A program made the position numbers and the translations under genes. Below the pieces are notes generated by a model, which was not told the origin of the DNA, searched no databases, and saw only the letters and a program-made list of their open reading frames with translations. Of a stretch of 64,000 nt of DNA, positions 16,350-24,474 are shown piece by piece (the first letter of the stretch is position 1; every line of letters begins with the position of its first letter). The stretch is from NCBI GenBank assembly GCA_963722965.1, contig CAVROX010000007.1, positions 62,001-126,000 on the forward strand, given 5' to 3'. This DNA comes from DATLSM01 sp963722965 (GTDB lineage Bacteria; Actinomycetota; Thermoleophilia; Solirubrobacterales; 70-9).

Positions 16350-17615
16350 ATGGATTTCAGACTGAACGAGGAGCAGCTTGAGTTCAAGAACCGCTGCAGG
16401 ACCTTCGCACGGGAGGTAATTCGTCCCGCGGCGCGCAAGCACGACGAAGAGGAGAGCATCCCCTGGGAGGTGATCAAGGAGGCGCGTCGGCAGGGTTTTC
16501 AGGGACTCGAGGCGATTCGGCGTTCGGTCGGCGACTCGGAGGGTCAGATGCAGGTGATCTCTGCTGAGGAGATGCACTGGGGCTGCGCTGGGATCGCGCT
16601 TGCAATCGCCGGGTCCGGGCTCGCTGCCGCGGGCATCGTCGCGTCCGGCACGCCCGAGCAAATCGCCCGGTGGGTCCCCGAGTGCTTTGGAACCGGTGAG
16701 GAGATCAACCTCGGCGCCTACGCGGTCACCGAGCCGCAGGCTGGCTCGGACGTCAAGAGCCTGAAGACGACCGCAAGGCGCGACGGCGAAGAATGGGTCC
16801 TCAACGGGAGCAAGGTCTTCATCACCAACGGCGGCATCGCCGACGTCCATGTCGTTGTCGCCACCGTCGATCCCGAGCTTGGTACCCGTGGTCAGGCCTC
16901 CTTTGTCGTTGGCAAGGGCACCCCCGGCCTCGGCCAGGGCAAGAAGGAGTCAAAGCTCGGCATCCGCGCCTCCCACACTGCCGAGGTGGTGCTCGAGGAC
17001 TGCCGGATCCCGGCCGAGAACCTGCTCGGTGGCGAGGAGAAGCTGGAAAAGAAGCTCCAGCGCGGGCGCGAAGGGAAGAAATCTCGAGGTGCCGATGCCC
17101 TTGCAACATTCGAGGTGACTCGACCGCTGGTCGGAGCCTCGGCGCTAGGCATCGCCCAGGCGGCCTACGAGTGGACCCTCGAGTACCTCGACGGTCGCTC
17201 CGAGGGCGGAACCCCCCTGCTGCAGACGCAGCGCATTCAGCAGACGCTCGCCGATGTCGCGACCGAGATCGAAGCCGCGCGGCTGCTGGTCCAGCGCGCT
17301 GCCTGGATGGGCCGAAACGGGGTTCCGATGACCGGCGGCCAGGGTTCGATGTCGAAGCTGAAGGCCGGCGACGTGACGATGTGGGCCACGACGACGCTGA
17401 TGGACCTGGTCGGTCCCTACGCTTGGAGCAAGGAGTGCCCGCTGGAGAAGTTCTTCCGTGACGCGAAGATTTACCAGCTGTTCGAGGGTACAGCCGAGAT
17501 CCAGCGCCTGGTGATCTCCCGCATGCAGGCCCGGGAGTACGCCGAGCGCCTCGCCTATGGCGCCGAGGTCGCCGCCGCGGCGATGAAGCCCGACAGGGAG
17601 CTGACGCCGGTCTAA
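16350..17615 (+). CDS. Acyl-CoA dehydrogenase
   Basis: An intact 421-residue enzyme starting at ATG with AAGGGGA upstream. The FAD-site signature is AYAVTEPQAGSDVKSLKT. WVLNGSKVFITNGGIADVHV and SKLGIRASHTAEVVLEDCRI mark the middle domain. The active-site glutamate lies in YQLFEGTAEIQRLVISR, the usual position in short/medium-chain enzymes. It makes the 2,3-double bond in acyl-CoA and passes electrons to ETF. An insertion of about 20 mostly basic residues (LEKKLQRGREGKKSRGADAL) after the middle domain is longer than in typical relatives. Two TetR-like palindromes precede it. Confidence 0.92.
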   Translation: MDFRLNEEQLEFKNRCRTFAREVIRPAARKHDEEESIPWEVIKEARRQGFQGLEAIRRSVGDSEGQMQVISAEEMHWGCAGIALAIAGSGLAAAGIVASGTPEQIARWVPECFGTGEEINLGAYAVTEPQAGSDVKSLKTTARRDGEEWVLNGSKVFITNGGIADVHVVVATVDPELGTRGQASFVVGKGTPGLGQGKKESKLGIRASHTAEVVLEDCRIPAENLLGGEEKLEKKLQRGREGKKSRGADALATFEVTRPLVGASALGIAQAAYEWTLEYLDGRSEGGTPLLQTQRIQQTLADVATEIEAARLLVQRAAWMGRNGVPMTGGQGSMSKLKAGDVTMWATTTLMDLVGPYAWSKECPLEKFFRDAKIYQLFEGTAEIQRLVISRMQAREYAERLAYGAEVAAAAMKPDRELTPV

Positions 17616-17624
17616 GCTCGACGT

Positions 17625-18563
17625 GTGGACCACCACGCCCACGCGCTTGAGGCGCGGCGCGGCGATAGCCGCCACCGCATGCGGGTCGCGCTGGCGATCA
17701 ACGTAGGGCTGCTCGCGGCGGAGACGATTGGCGGCGTCCTCACCGGCTCCCTAGCGGTCCTGGCCGACGCTGGCCACCTCCTCTCCGATGTAGGTTCGAT
17801 TCTTCTTGCGCTGGCCGCCGCCCATCTCGCCTCGCACTCGGCGGGGGTCCGCCGCACGTTCGGCTACCAGCGCTCAGAGGTGCTCGCGGCGCTGCTCAAC
17901 GGGCTGTTGCTGGTCGCGGTCGGGCTCGGCATCGCGGTCTCAGCCGTCGGTCGAATCAGCGATCCACCGGCGATCAACGGCGCCGGAGTCCTGGCGCTGG
18001 GCGCCATCGGCCTCGCCGGCAACCTCGGCGCGACGTTGGTTCTCGCCCGCGGGCAGCGTCAGGACCTCAACCTAGAGGCGCTGCTGCGCCACAGCGCTGC
18101 CGATGCGCTTGGTTCCCTTGGCGTCATCCTCGCCGGTTTGGTCATCCTTGCCGGCGGCTCCCCAATCATCGATCCAATCGTCGGTTTGTTGATCTCCTTA
18201 CTGATTCTCGCTTCATCCTGGCGGCTGATCGCAGAGCCGTTTGACGTGCTGATGGAGTCAGCACCCCCCGGGGTCGACGTCGAAGGGCTCGGCGCCGCAG
18301 TGTGCTCCGTGGAGGGGGTGCGCTCGGTCCATGACCTCCACGTCTGGACCGTCACCACCGGCTTCGGCGCGATCGCCGCCCACGTCGTTGTCGTCCGGGG
18401 TGCAGATCGAGACCTGATCCGACGCCGGCTGGAGGTGTTACTCGCCGAGCGATTCGGTATCGACCACACCACCTTGCAGATCGAGGAGGAGGCTGGGGAT
18501 GGGCTGCTACGGGTCGAAAATGCCCCGGATGCAGGCGGAGCGGATTCGGCCAAATGGAGCTGA
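17625..18563 (+). CDS. Cation diffusion facilitator (CzcD-like) metal exporter
   Basis: A 312-residue protein starting at GTG, 9 nt after the acyl-CoA dehydrogenase stop. It has six predicted helices. The Zn-site motifs are in LADAGHLLSDVGS (helix II) and LRHSAADALGS (helix V), the HxxxD pairs of CDF proteins. The last 90 residues form the cytoplasmic ferredoxin-like domain (VEGVRSVHDLHVWTVTTG, GIDHTTLQIE), which binds metal in relatives. It exports Zn2+, Cd2+ or Co2+ by proton exchange. A perfect inverted repeat follows its stop immediately. Confidence 0.92.
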   Translation: MDHHAHALEARRGDSRHRMRVALAINVGLLAAETIGGVLTGSLAVLADAGHLLSDVGSILLALAAAHLASHSAGVRRTFGYQRSEVLAALLNGLLLVAVGLGIAVSAVGRISDPPAINGAGVLALGAIGLAGNLGATLVLARGQRQDLNLEALLRHSAADALGSLGVILAGLVILAGGSPIIDPIVGLLISLLILASSWRLIAEPFDVLMESAPPGVDVEGLGAAVCSVEGVRSVHDLHVWTVTTGFGAIAAHVVVVRGADRDLIRRRLEVLLAERFGIDHTTLQIEEEAGDGLLRVENAPDAGGADSAKWS

Positions 18564-18581
18564 ATACCTAATAATAGGTAT
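18564..18581. repeat. Perfect 7-4-7 inverted repeat after the CDF gene
   Basis: ATACCTA-ATAA-TAGGTAT begins on the base after the CDF stop codon. It is strikingly AT-rich against its surroundings. It has no T-run, so it is a poor rho-independent terminator. It could be an operator for the gene at 18644 or a transcript-end hairpin. Confidence 0.55.
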
Positions 18582-18643
18582 GCCAACTGGAATCGGTGCG
18601 ATTAACCTGGTAGGGGAACCTGGAACCAGCAAGGGAGGCTTGG

Positions 18644-19315
18644 TTGGTTCGTCAAACGCGCTCATATCTCGCTGGCGCCGTTTCGAGCACAGCGCTGGTT
18701 GCTGCGGCGGTTCTCGCCTTTGTCGTGCTTGTCTCGGTCCAGGTCTTTAGGGGCTTGCCTGTCTCCGGCCTTGGGGTGGGAGGTGGCGGTGTCGTCTCGG
18801 TTTCCCGAAAGCACGCGGTGAGCGACAGAGAGCCGGCCAGGAATGCCCTCGGGGTGGGGCCAGGCGGGGGTGCATTCGCTCACCCTTCTCGCCACGGCGG
18901 CGCAGCCCGGGCGGGCAGATCGGGCACGCTTGGGCAGCTCGGCGGCCTCAGTAGCGAGAACCCCCGCGCCACCTTGCCGGGCAACAGGGCCTCGCACGGC
19001 GAATCCCCGTCGCGCTCGGGTGGCGGATCATCTCCTACCGCACCTTCGCCCGCTCCCATCCCGGATGATGGGCGGGCACCGCCGGAACGAATCTCAGGCG
19101 CCGCTCCCGGGGGCAGGGAGGTAAGTCCCGGCGCAAGTATCGCTGGGACAGTCGGCAGCGCAGTCTCCAAAGTCCAAGATGCAGTGGGCGGGACGCTGGG
19201 CGACACCGGCGTTCCCAAGGCTGCCGAAGGCGCAGCCAACACCAGCGCCGGGATCGAATCGACCGTTGGCCGCATGGTCGGCGCGGTCGACGGCTTGCTT
19301 CACCTCGATCGCTGA
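18644..19315 (+). CDS. Single-pass protein with Gly/Ser/Pro-rich extracytoplasmic region
   Basis: A 223-residue protein starting at TTG with AAGGGAGG upstream. One hydrophobic helix (about residues 10-35, AGAVSSTALVAAAVLAFVVL) acts as signal anchor. The rest is low-complexity, rich in Gly, Ser, Pro and Ala, and probably disordered outside the membrane. A short amphipathic C-terminal part (TVGSAVSKVQDAVGGTLGD) resembles helical repeats. No enzyme domain is visible. It sits just upstream of lysA on the same strand. Confidence 0.65.
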   Translation: MVRQTRSYLAGAVSSTALVAAAVLAFVVLVSVQVFRGLPVSGLGVGGGGVVSVSRKHAVSDREPARNALGVGPGGGAFAHPSRHGGAARAGRSGTLGQLGGLSSENPRATLPGNRASHGESPSRSGGGSSPTAPSPAPIPDDGRAPPERISGAAPGGREVSPGASIAGTVGSAVSKVQDAVGGTLGDTGVPKAAEGAANTSAGIESTVGRMVGAVDGLLHLDR

Positions 19316-19352
19316 TCGGCGGCTGCCCGGCAACCGTCACAATGCCCGTCCT

Positions 19353-20645
19353 ATGGCGGAGCGCGCATTGGCTGATCCCATTTCCGGATCGCCGGTCTAC
19401 CCGGTGGAAAGCCGCGTGAACGAGCGCGGACACCTGGAGATCGCCGGTTGCGACGCGGTCGAGCTGGCCGCTGAGTTTGGCACCCCGACCTACATATATG
19501 CCGAACAGGACATGCGCGCCCGCGCCCGTGCTTACCGTGATGCCTTCGAGCAGCGCACCGACGATTTCGAGGTCCTCTTTGCCAGCAAGTCGCTGCCCTG
19601 CACCGCCGCCTACCGGCTCTTCGCCGAGGAGAGCCTGTCGGTTGACGTTGCCTCCGGTGGGGAGCTGCACATGGCGCTGAAGGCCGGCTTCGATCCGGCT
19701 CGCATCCACGTGCACGGCAACAACAAGACCGACGAGGAGATCCTCTTCGCAGCGCGCGCCGGCGTCGGCCACCTGATCCTCGACTCCTTCGATGAGATCG
19801 AGCGCTGCGAGCGGCTGCTTGAGTCCCCCCAGAAGGTGCTGATCCGGGTAACGCCGGGGATCAAGCCTTCCACCCATGACTTCGTGCAGACCGGTCAGCT
19901 CGACTCAAAGTTCGGATTCGGGCTTGAGGACGGGCTGGCGGCGCGGGCGATCAAGAGGGTGCTCGCTTCCGACCGACTCGACCTCGTCGGTCTGCACGCC
20001 CACATCGGTTCACAGATCTTCGAGCTGGAGCCCTACGCGGTGGCAATTCGAGCAATCGGCGAGCTGGCCGGCGAGTGGTGCCGCGTAGTCAACGTTGGTG
20101 GCGGCCTCGGCATCGCCTACACCGCCGAGGATGAGCCGCCGTCGATCGATTCCTACGTCGACGTCAAGGTTCGTGGCGTCACCGAGGTCTTCGGCGCCGG
20201 GGTGCGGATTCTGATTGAGCCCGGGCGCTCCCTGGTCGGCAACGCCGGGGTAACCGCCTACCGTGTCGGAACCGTCAAGGAGATCCCCGGCGTACGCACC
20301 TACGTTGCGGTCGACGGCGGGATGTCAGACAACATGCGGCCGATGCTCTATGGCTCGCGGTATGAGGCGATCATCGCCGACCGGGCTGGCGCTGCCGCCG
20401 AGACGACGGCGACGATCGCGGGCATGCATTGTGAGTCGGGCGACATCCTCGTCCGTGATGCGATGCTGGCCGCGCCCGCTGTCGGCGACGTCCTCATCAC
20501 CCCCGCAACGGGTGCATACGGATACGCGATGGCGAGCAACTACAACGGCGTTCCCCGCCCAGCGGTCATCTTTTGCCACGACGGCGATGCTCGAGTTGTC
20601 GTGCGCCGCGAGACCTACGAGGACCTCACCTCCCGCGATGTCTGA
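19353..20645 (+). CDS. lysA: Diaminopimelate decarboxylase
   Basis: A 430-residue PLP enzyme converting meso-diaminopimelate to L-lysine. The PLP-binding lysine is Lys79 in FASKSLPC. HAHIGSQ, GGGLGIAY, EPGRSLVGNAG and MHCESGD are the conserved barrel and active-site motifs, and GAYGYAMASNYNG closes the fold. The ATG start gives a normal N-terminus; the open frame continues upstream antisense-like and was trimmed. It is first in a lysA-hom-thrC-thrB series, with hom overlapping its end by 8 nt. Confidence 0.95.
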   Translation: MAERALADPISGSPVYPVESRVNERGHLEIAGCDAVELAAEFGTPTYIYAEQDMRARARAYRDAFEQRTDDFEVLFASKSLPCTAAYRLFAEESLSVDVASGGELHMALKAGFDPARIHVHGNNKTDEEILFAARAGVGHLILDSFDEIERCERLLESPQKVLIRVTPGIKPSTHDFVQTGQLDSKFGFGLEDGLAARAIKRVLASDRLDLVGLHAHIGSQIFELEPYAVAIRAIGELAGEWCRVVNVGGGLGIAYTAEDEPPSIDSYVDVKVRGVTEVFGAGVRILIEPGRSLVGNAGVTAYRVGTVKEIPGVRTYVAVDGGMSDNMRPMLYGSRYEAIIADRAGAAAETTATIAGMHCESGDILVRDAMLAAPAVGDVLITPATGAYGYAMASNYNGVPRPAVIFCHDGDARVVVRRETYEDLTSRDV

Positions 20646-21861
20646 GCCAGTGCGCATCGGGCTGCTGGGACGCGGCACGGTCGGCGGCGCCTTCGAGACC
20701 CTGCTCGGCGAGCGGGCGGCGGCGGTCGAGGCACTCACCGAGCGCCGGCCCGAGATCGCCGGTGTCCTGACGCGATCTGAGGGAGATTTCAGCGCGATCC
20801 TGGAGCGTTCGGACCTGGTTGTCGAGCTGCTCGGCGGCACCGACCCCGCTCGCCAGTACGTGCTCGACGCGCTGCGCGCCGGTCGCCCGGTTGTCACTGC
20901 CAACAAGCAGCTGCTCGCCCAGTACGGCGACGAGCTCTTCGGAGAGGCTCGCGAGGCCGGCGTGCAACTTCGTTTCGAGGCTGCGGTGGCGGGAGTGATC
21001 CCGATCGTCCGCACGATCCAGGAGAGCTTCGGCGTCACCGAGATCGCCAAGGTCTTTGGCATCGTCAATGGCACGACCAACTTCATCCTCAGCGAGATGG
21101 CCACCAGCGGCGCCGCCTACGGCGAAGTGCTGGCGCGCGCCCAGATGCTGGGCTACGCCGAGGCCGACCCCAGCGATGACGTCGGCGGCGCCGACGCCGC
21201 GGCCAAGATGGCGATCCTCGCACGCCTCGCATTCCACACGCCAGTGAGCCTTTCGGAGGTCGTCTACGAGGGAATCGAGGCGATCCAGCCCGATGACCTC
21301 GCATACGCCAAGGAGCTGGGACTCTCGCTGAAGCTGCTCGGCGTGGCCGAACGCCGCGAGGGGGGGGTCAGCGTACGCGTCTTTCCCTGTTTCCTGTACG
21401 GCGGCCACCCGCTTGCCCCGGTGGCGGGCCCCTTCAACGCGGTGATGGTCGAGGCGCCGGCGATCACTGAGGTCACTATGTCGGGTCCAGGTGCGGGCGG
21501 CGTGCAGACCGCCTCGGCGGTACTCGGCGACGTTGTCTCGATCCTCGCCGGCGATGCACCGGTCCCTCAGCCGCTCGAGCGGTTGCCGATCGTCGCTGAT
21601 ATCACGTCCTCCTTCTACCTGCACCTCGAGGTCGCCGATCGACCCGGGGTTCTCGCCCAAATCGCAAGGGTCCTAGGCGACAACGCGATCTCGGTGAAGA
21701 GCGTCGTGCAGCGGGGGATCGGCGAGGATGCGCGTTTGGTGATGGTTGTCCACGAATGTCTGGAGTCGCGATTTGCCGCCGCGGTGGAGGAGATCGCCGA
21801 ACTGGGTGATCTGCGCTCGCCGCCGCGCTCGATCCGAGTGATCGAGGAGGAGTTCGTTTGA
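20638..21861 (+). CDS. hom: Homoserine dehydrogenase with ACT domain
   Basis: A 407-residue enzyme reducing aspartate semialdehyde to homoserine. The Rossmann motif is IGLLGRGTVGGAF. VTANKQLLAQYG, GIVNGTTNFILSEM and GYAEADPSDDVGGADAAAKM form the catalytic region. The last 85 residues are an ACT domain (FYLHLEVADRPGVLAQIARV), the usual site of threonine feedback in long-form Hom. It starts at ATG within the lysA stop (ATGTCTGA) and ends overlapping thrC, which shows tight coupling. Confidence 0.95.
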   Translation: MSEPVRIGLLGRGTVGGAFETLLGERAAAVEALTERRPEIAGVLTRSEGDFSAILERSDLVVELLGGTDPARQYVLDALRAGRPVVTANKQLLAQYGDELFGEAREAGVQLRFEAAVAGVIPIVRTIQESFGVTEIAKVFGIVNGTTNFILSEMATSGAAYGEVLARAQMLGYAEADPSDDVGGADAAAKMAILARLAFHTPVSLSEVVYEGIEAIQPDDLAYAKELGLSLKLLGVAERREGGVSVRVFPCFLYGGHPLAPVAGPFNAVMVEAPAITEVTMSGPGAGGVQTASAVLGDVVSILAGDAPVPQPLERLPIVADITSSFYLHLEVADRPGVLAQIARVLGDNAISVKSVVQRGIGEDARLVMVVHECLESRFAAAVEEIAELGDLRSPPRSIRVIEEEFV

Positions 21862-22895
21862 CGCCGGTTCCCCTGATCGAGAGATACAGGGACCGCCTTT
21901 CGTTGCAGGCCGAGGACCCCGTCGTCACCCTGAATGAGGGCTCGACCCCGCTGATCGAGGCACCGCGGCTTTCGGAGCGAATCGGCGTCAGGGCCTACCT
22001 GAAGTTTGAGGGCGCGAATCCGACCGGGAGCTTCAAGGACCGGGGGATGACCGTTGCCGTTTCGCGCGCGAAGGGGCGCGGCGCGGAGGCGGTCATCTGC
22101 GCCTCGACCGGGAACACCGCGGCCAGCGCCGCCGCCTACGCGGCGCGCGCGGGGCTGCGGGGGGCGGTGATCGTCCCCGAGGGGAAGATTGCGATCGGCA
22201 AGCTTGCCCAGGCGCTGATGCACGGGGCAAGGGTGATCGCGCTGCAAGGGAACTTCGATGACGCGCTGCGGATTGTGCGGGCGCTGGCGGACAAGCACCC
22301 GATCGAATTGGTCAACTCGGTTAATCCCCACCGAATCGAAGGGCAGAAGACCGCCGCCTTTGAGGTGGTGGAAGAGCTGGGGCAGGCGCCAGGGTCACTT
22401 GCAATCCCGGTGGGCAACGCCGGCAACGTAACCGCCTATTGGCGCGGTTTTCAGGAGCTGGGCACCGCGCCGCTGCTCTACGGGTTTCAGGCAGATGGGG
22501 CGGCGCCGCTGGTACTCGGGACGCCGGTCGCCAACCCCGAGACCGTGGCGTCGGCGATTCGGATCGGCAATCCTGCCCGCTGGGAGGAGGCGATGGGAGC
22601 ATTTGCCGCTTCACGTGGGCGCGTCGCCGCCGTCTCAGACGAGCAGATCCTTGACGCCTACCGCTGGCTAGCGACAACCGAAGGTGTCTTTTGCGAGCCC
22701 GCGTCGGCTGCTTCGGTTGCGGGTCTGTTCGCCCATGGCTTTCCGCTAATTGAGGGCTCATCTCCCCCAGAGACGGTCGTCTGCGTCCTCACCGGCCACG
22801 GACTCAAGGATCCCGACACCGCGCTGGGCAAGGCGCCGGCGGTAATCAACTGCCGCAATGACCTTGGCGCGGTTGAGCGGGCCGTGTTCGATTGA
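21858..22895 (+). CDS. thrC: Threonine synthase
   Basis: A 345-residue PLP enzyme converting O-phosphohomoserine to threonine. It starts at TTG within a TTGA overlap with hom. The PLP lysine is Lys60 in NPTGSFKDRGM. The phosphate-binding ASTGNTAASAAAYAARAG and VGNAGNVTAYWRGFQEL loops are present. Its length fits the short actinobacterial form. Order and overlap place it in the aspartate-family operon. Confidence 0.95.
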   Translation: MTPVPLIERYRDRLSLQAEDPVVTLNEGSTPLIEAPRLSERIGVRAYLKFEGANPTGSFKDRGMTVAVSRAKGRGAEAVICASTGNTAASAAAYAARAGLRGAVIVPEGKIAIGKLAQALMHGARVIALQGNFDDALRIVRALADKHPIELVNSVNPHRIEGQKTAAFEVVEELGQAPGSLAIPVGNAGNVTAYWRGFQELGTAPLLYGFQADGAAPLVLGTPVANPETVASAIRIGNPARWEEAMGAFAASRGRVAAVSDEQILDAYRWLATTEGVFCEPASAASVAGLFAHGFPLIEGSSPPETVVCVLTGHGLKDPDTALGKAPAVINCRNDLGAVERAVFD

Positions 22896-22933
22896 CCGCG
22901 CGCCGCCCCCCAGCACCTTAGGCTGCCACCGGG

Positions 22934-23815
22934 GTGACCGCTCGCCGTCGACTGATCCGAGTTCCCGCCTCCTCAGCCAACCTGGGGCCTGGCTATGACG
23001 TGATGGCAGCTGCGCTGTCCATGTACCTGGAGCTTGAGGTCGAGGAGGCAGGCAGTTTCTCGTTGGACCCCGGCGGCCTTGAGGTCTCAACCGGTCCCGA
23101 CAACCTCATCGTGCGGGCTTTCGAGAGCCTGCATCCCGCGGAAGGTATCGCCTTCCGGATGCGTAGCGAGATCCCGCTCTCGCGCGGACTCGGCTCCAGC
23201 GCTGCGGCGATCGTCGCCGGTCTCTTCGCCGCCGACCACCTCTTTGAGTTGGCGCTCTCCAGGGAGGAGATGCTGGCCCGGGCGACGGAGCTGGAGGGCC
23301 ATCCTGACAACGTCGCCGCCGCAATCTACGGCGGCTTCGTGATCTGCGGAGTCGGCGAGGGGGGCGCCCCTCGCGCTGCCCGCTTCGATCCGCCGGGCGG
23401 CCTCGAGGGCGTCGCCGTGATCCCCGCGGAGGGGGTCTCGACCGAGCGCGCTCGCATGGCTATCCCCGCTGAGGTCCCGCTGAGTGATGCGGTCGCCAAC
23501 GTCTCGGCCGCTTCTCAGTTGGTACTCGGCCTCGGGACCGGCGACCTTGACCTCGTCGCCCGCGGCCTCGCCGACCGCATTCACCAAGTCCGCCGCCGCA
23601 GTCTCTACCCGCGCTCGATGGAGCTGGTCGAGTCTGCCCGCGAGCTCGGCGCGCTCGGCGCGACGATCTCCGGCGCCGGTCCCACAGTTTTGGTCTGGAC
23701 CACCTGGCAGGACACCGGCAAGGTGGCTGCCGAGCTTGAGCGTCGCTGTGAGGGCTGGGCGGAGGTACGCCGCCTCCCCTTCTCTCCCCACGGGGCCGAC
23801 GTCCCCGAGCTTTGA
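22934..23815 (+). CDS. thrB: Homoserine kinase
   Basis: A 293-residue GHMP kinase starting at GTG. It phosphorylates homoserine with ATP, supplying the substrate of ThrC. PASSANLGPGYDVM is the N-terminal signature, and PLSRGLGSSAAAIVAGLFAA is the ATP-binding GHMP loop. LGATISGAGPTVLVWT is the C-terminal motif. It lies 38 nt after thrC and ends the lysA-hom-thrC-thrB series. Confidence 0.95.
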   Translation: MTARRRLIRVPASSANLGPGYDVMAAALSMYLELEVEEAGSFSLDPGGLEVSTGPDNLIVRAFESLHPAEGIAFRMRSEIPLSRGLGSSAAAIVAGLFAADHLFELALSREEMLARATELEGHPDNVAAAIYGGFVICGVGEGGAPRAARFDPPGGLEGVAVIPAEGVSTERARMAIPAEVPLSDAVANVSAASQLVLGLGTGDLDLVARGLADRIHQVRRRSLYPRSMELVESARELGALGATISGAGPTVLVWTTWQDTGKVAAELERRCEGWAEVRRLPFSPHGADVPEL

Positions 23816-24004
23816 TCTACCCAGCAGGTGATCTGGCGCAGATCGAGATGGCGTGCCCGCCTGGGCGGTCACAGCCTGGGGGGTGGCCGGGGGCAGCGCC
23901 TGCCCCGATTCCTTCGGATCGGTCCTCATCCGGCGTCCCTGGACGCGGGGTCAGGCCGATGTATGGTCGCACCAACCGAGAAGCAGCTCACCAGGAGGAT
24001 CGAG

Positions 24005-24379
24005 ATGGCTGAGGGCTACACGATCAAGCACCGCGACGAGTTCGAGGTGCTGGAGGGATCGGGGGACTCGACTTGGAGGCTCGCTCGCAAGGCGCTGGGA
24101 ACCTCCGCGTTTGGATTTAACCTGGTCGAAATCGACCCGGGCGGCCAGATCCCCGAGCACGATGAGGCGGCCAGCGGCCAGCTTGAGCTCTACGTGATCC
24201 TCGAGGGCGAGGCGGTCCTGCGGATCGATGGCGAGGATCATCCGGCGCCGGCCGGGACCTTTGCTTCAATCGAGCCCCCGGTCAGTCGAACGATCCTCAA
24301 CCGCTCGCCGGAGAAGGTGGCCGCGATGCTGATCGGCGTGCACCCTTCCGGGGAATACAGGCCGCCGTCCTTTGCCTAG
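24005..24379 (+). CDS. Cupin-domain protein
   Basis: A 124-residue single-domain cupin starting at ATG with AGGAGG 7 nt upstream. Motif 1 is GGQIPEHDEAASGQLELYVI (the metal-ligand region has His and Glu), and motif 2 is APAGTFASIEPPVSRTILN. No catalytic function can be assigned. It lies between thrB and gltB on the same strand, and a clear promoter -10 box separates it from gltB. Confidence 0.78.
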   Translation: MAEGYTIKHRDEFEVLEGSGDSTWRLARKALGTSAFGFNLVEIDPGGQIPEHDEAASGQLELYVILEGEAVLRIDGEDHPAPAGTFASIEPPVSRTILNRSPEKVAAMLIGVHPSGEYRPPSFA

Positions 24380-24404
24380 ATTTTCCGGGGCGTGATCTGG
24401 GTCC

Positions 24405-24410
24405 TATAAT
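24405..24410 (+). promoter_or_regulatory. Candidate -10 box of gltB
   Basis: TATAAT is an exact match to the sigma-A -10 consensus, 65 nt before the proposed TTG start of gltB. A weak TTTTCC-like -35 lies about 17 bp upstream. The upstream in-frame ATG (24409) falls inside this box and so is unlikely to be the true start. Confidence 0.55.
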
Positions 24411-24474
24411 GCGGCTCTCTCGTCAACCCGTCGCGCGCCCACTCGGAGAAGGCGTGGAACCCGGGAGGTCAACC

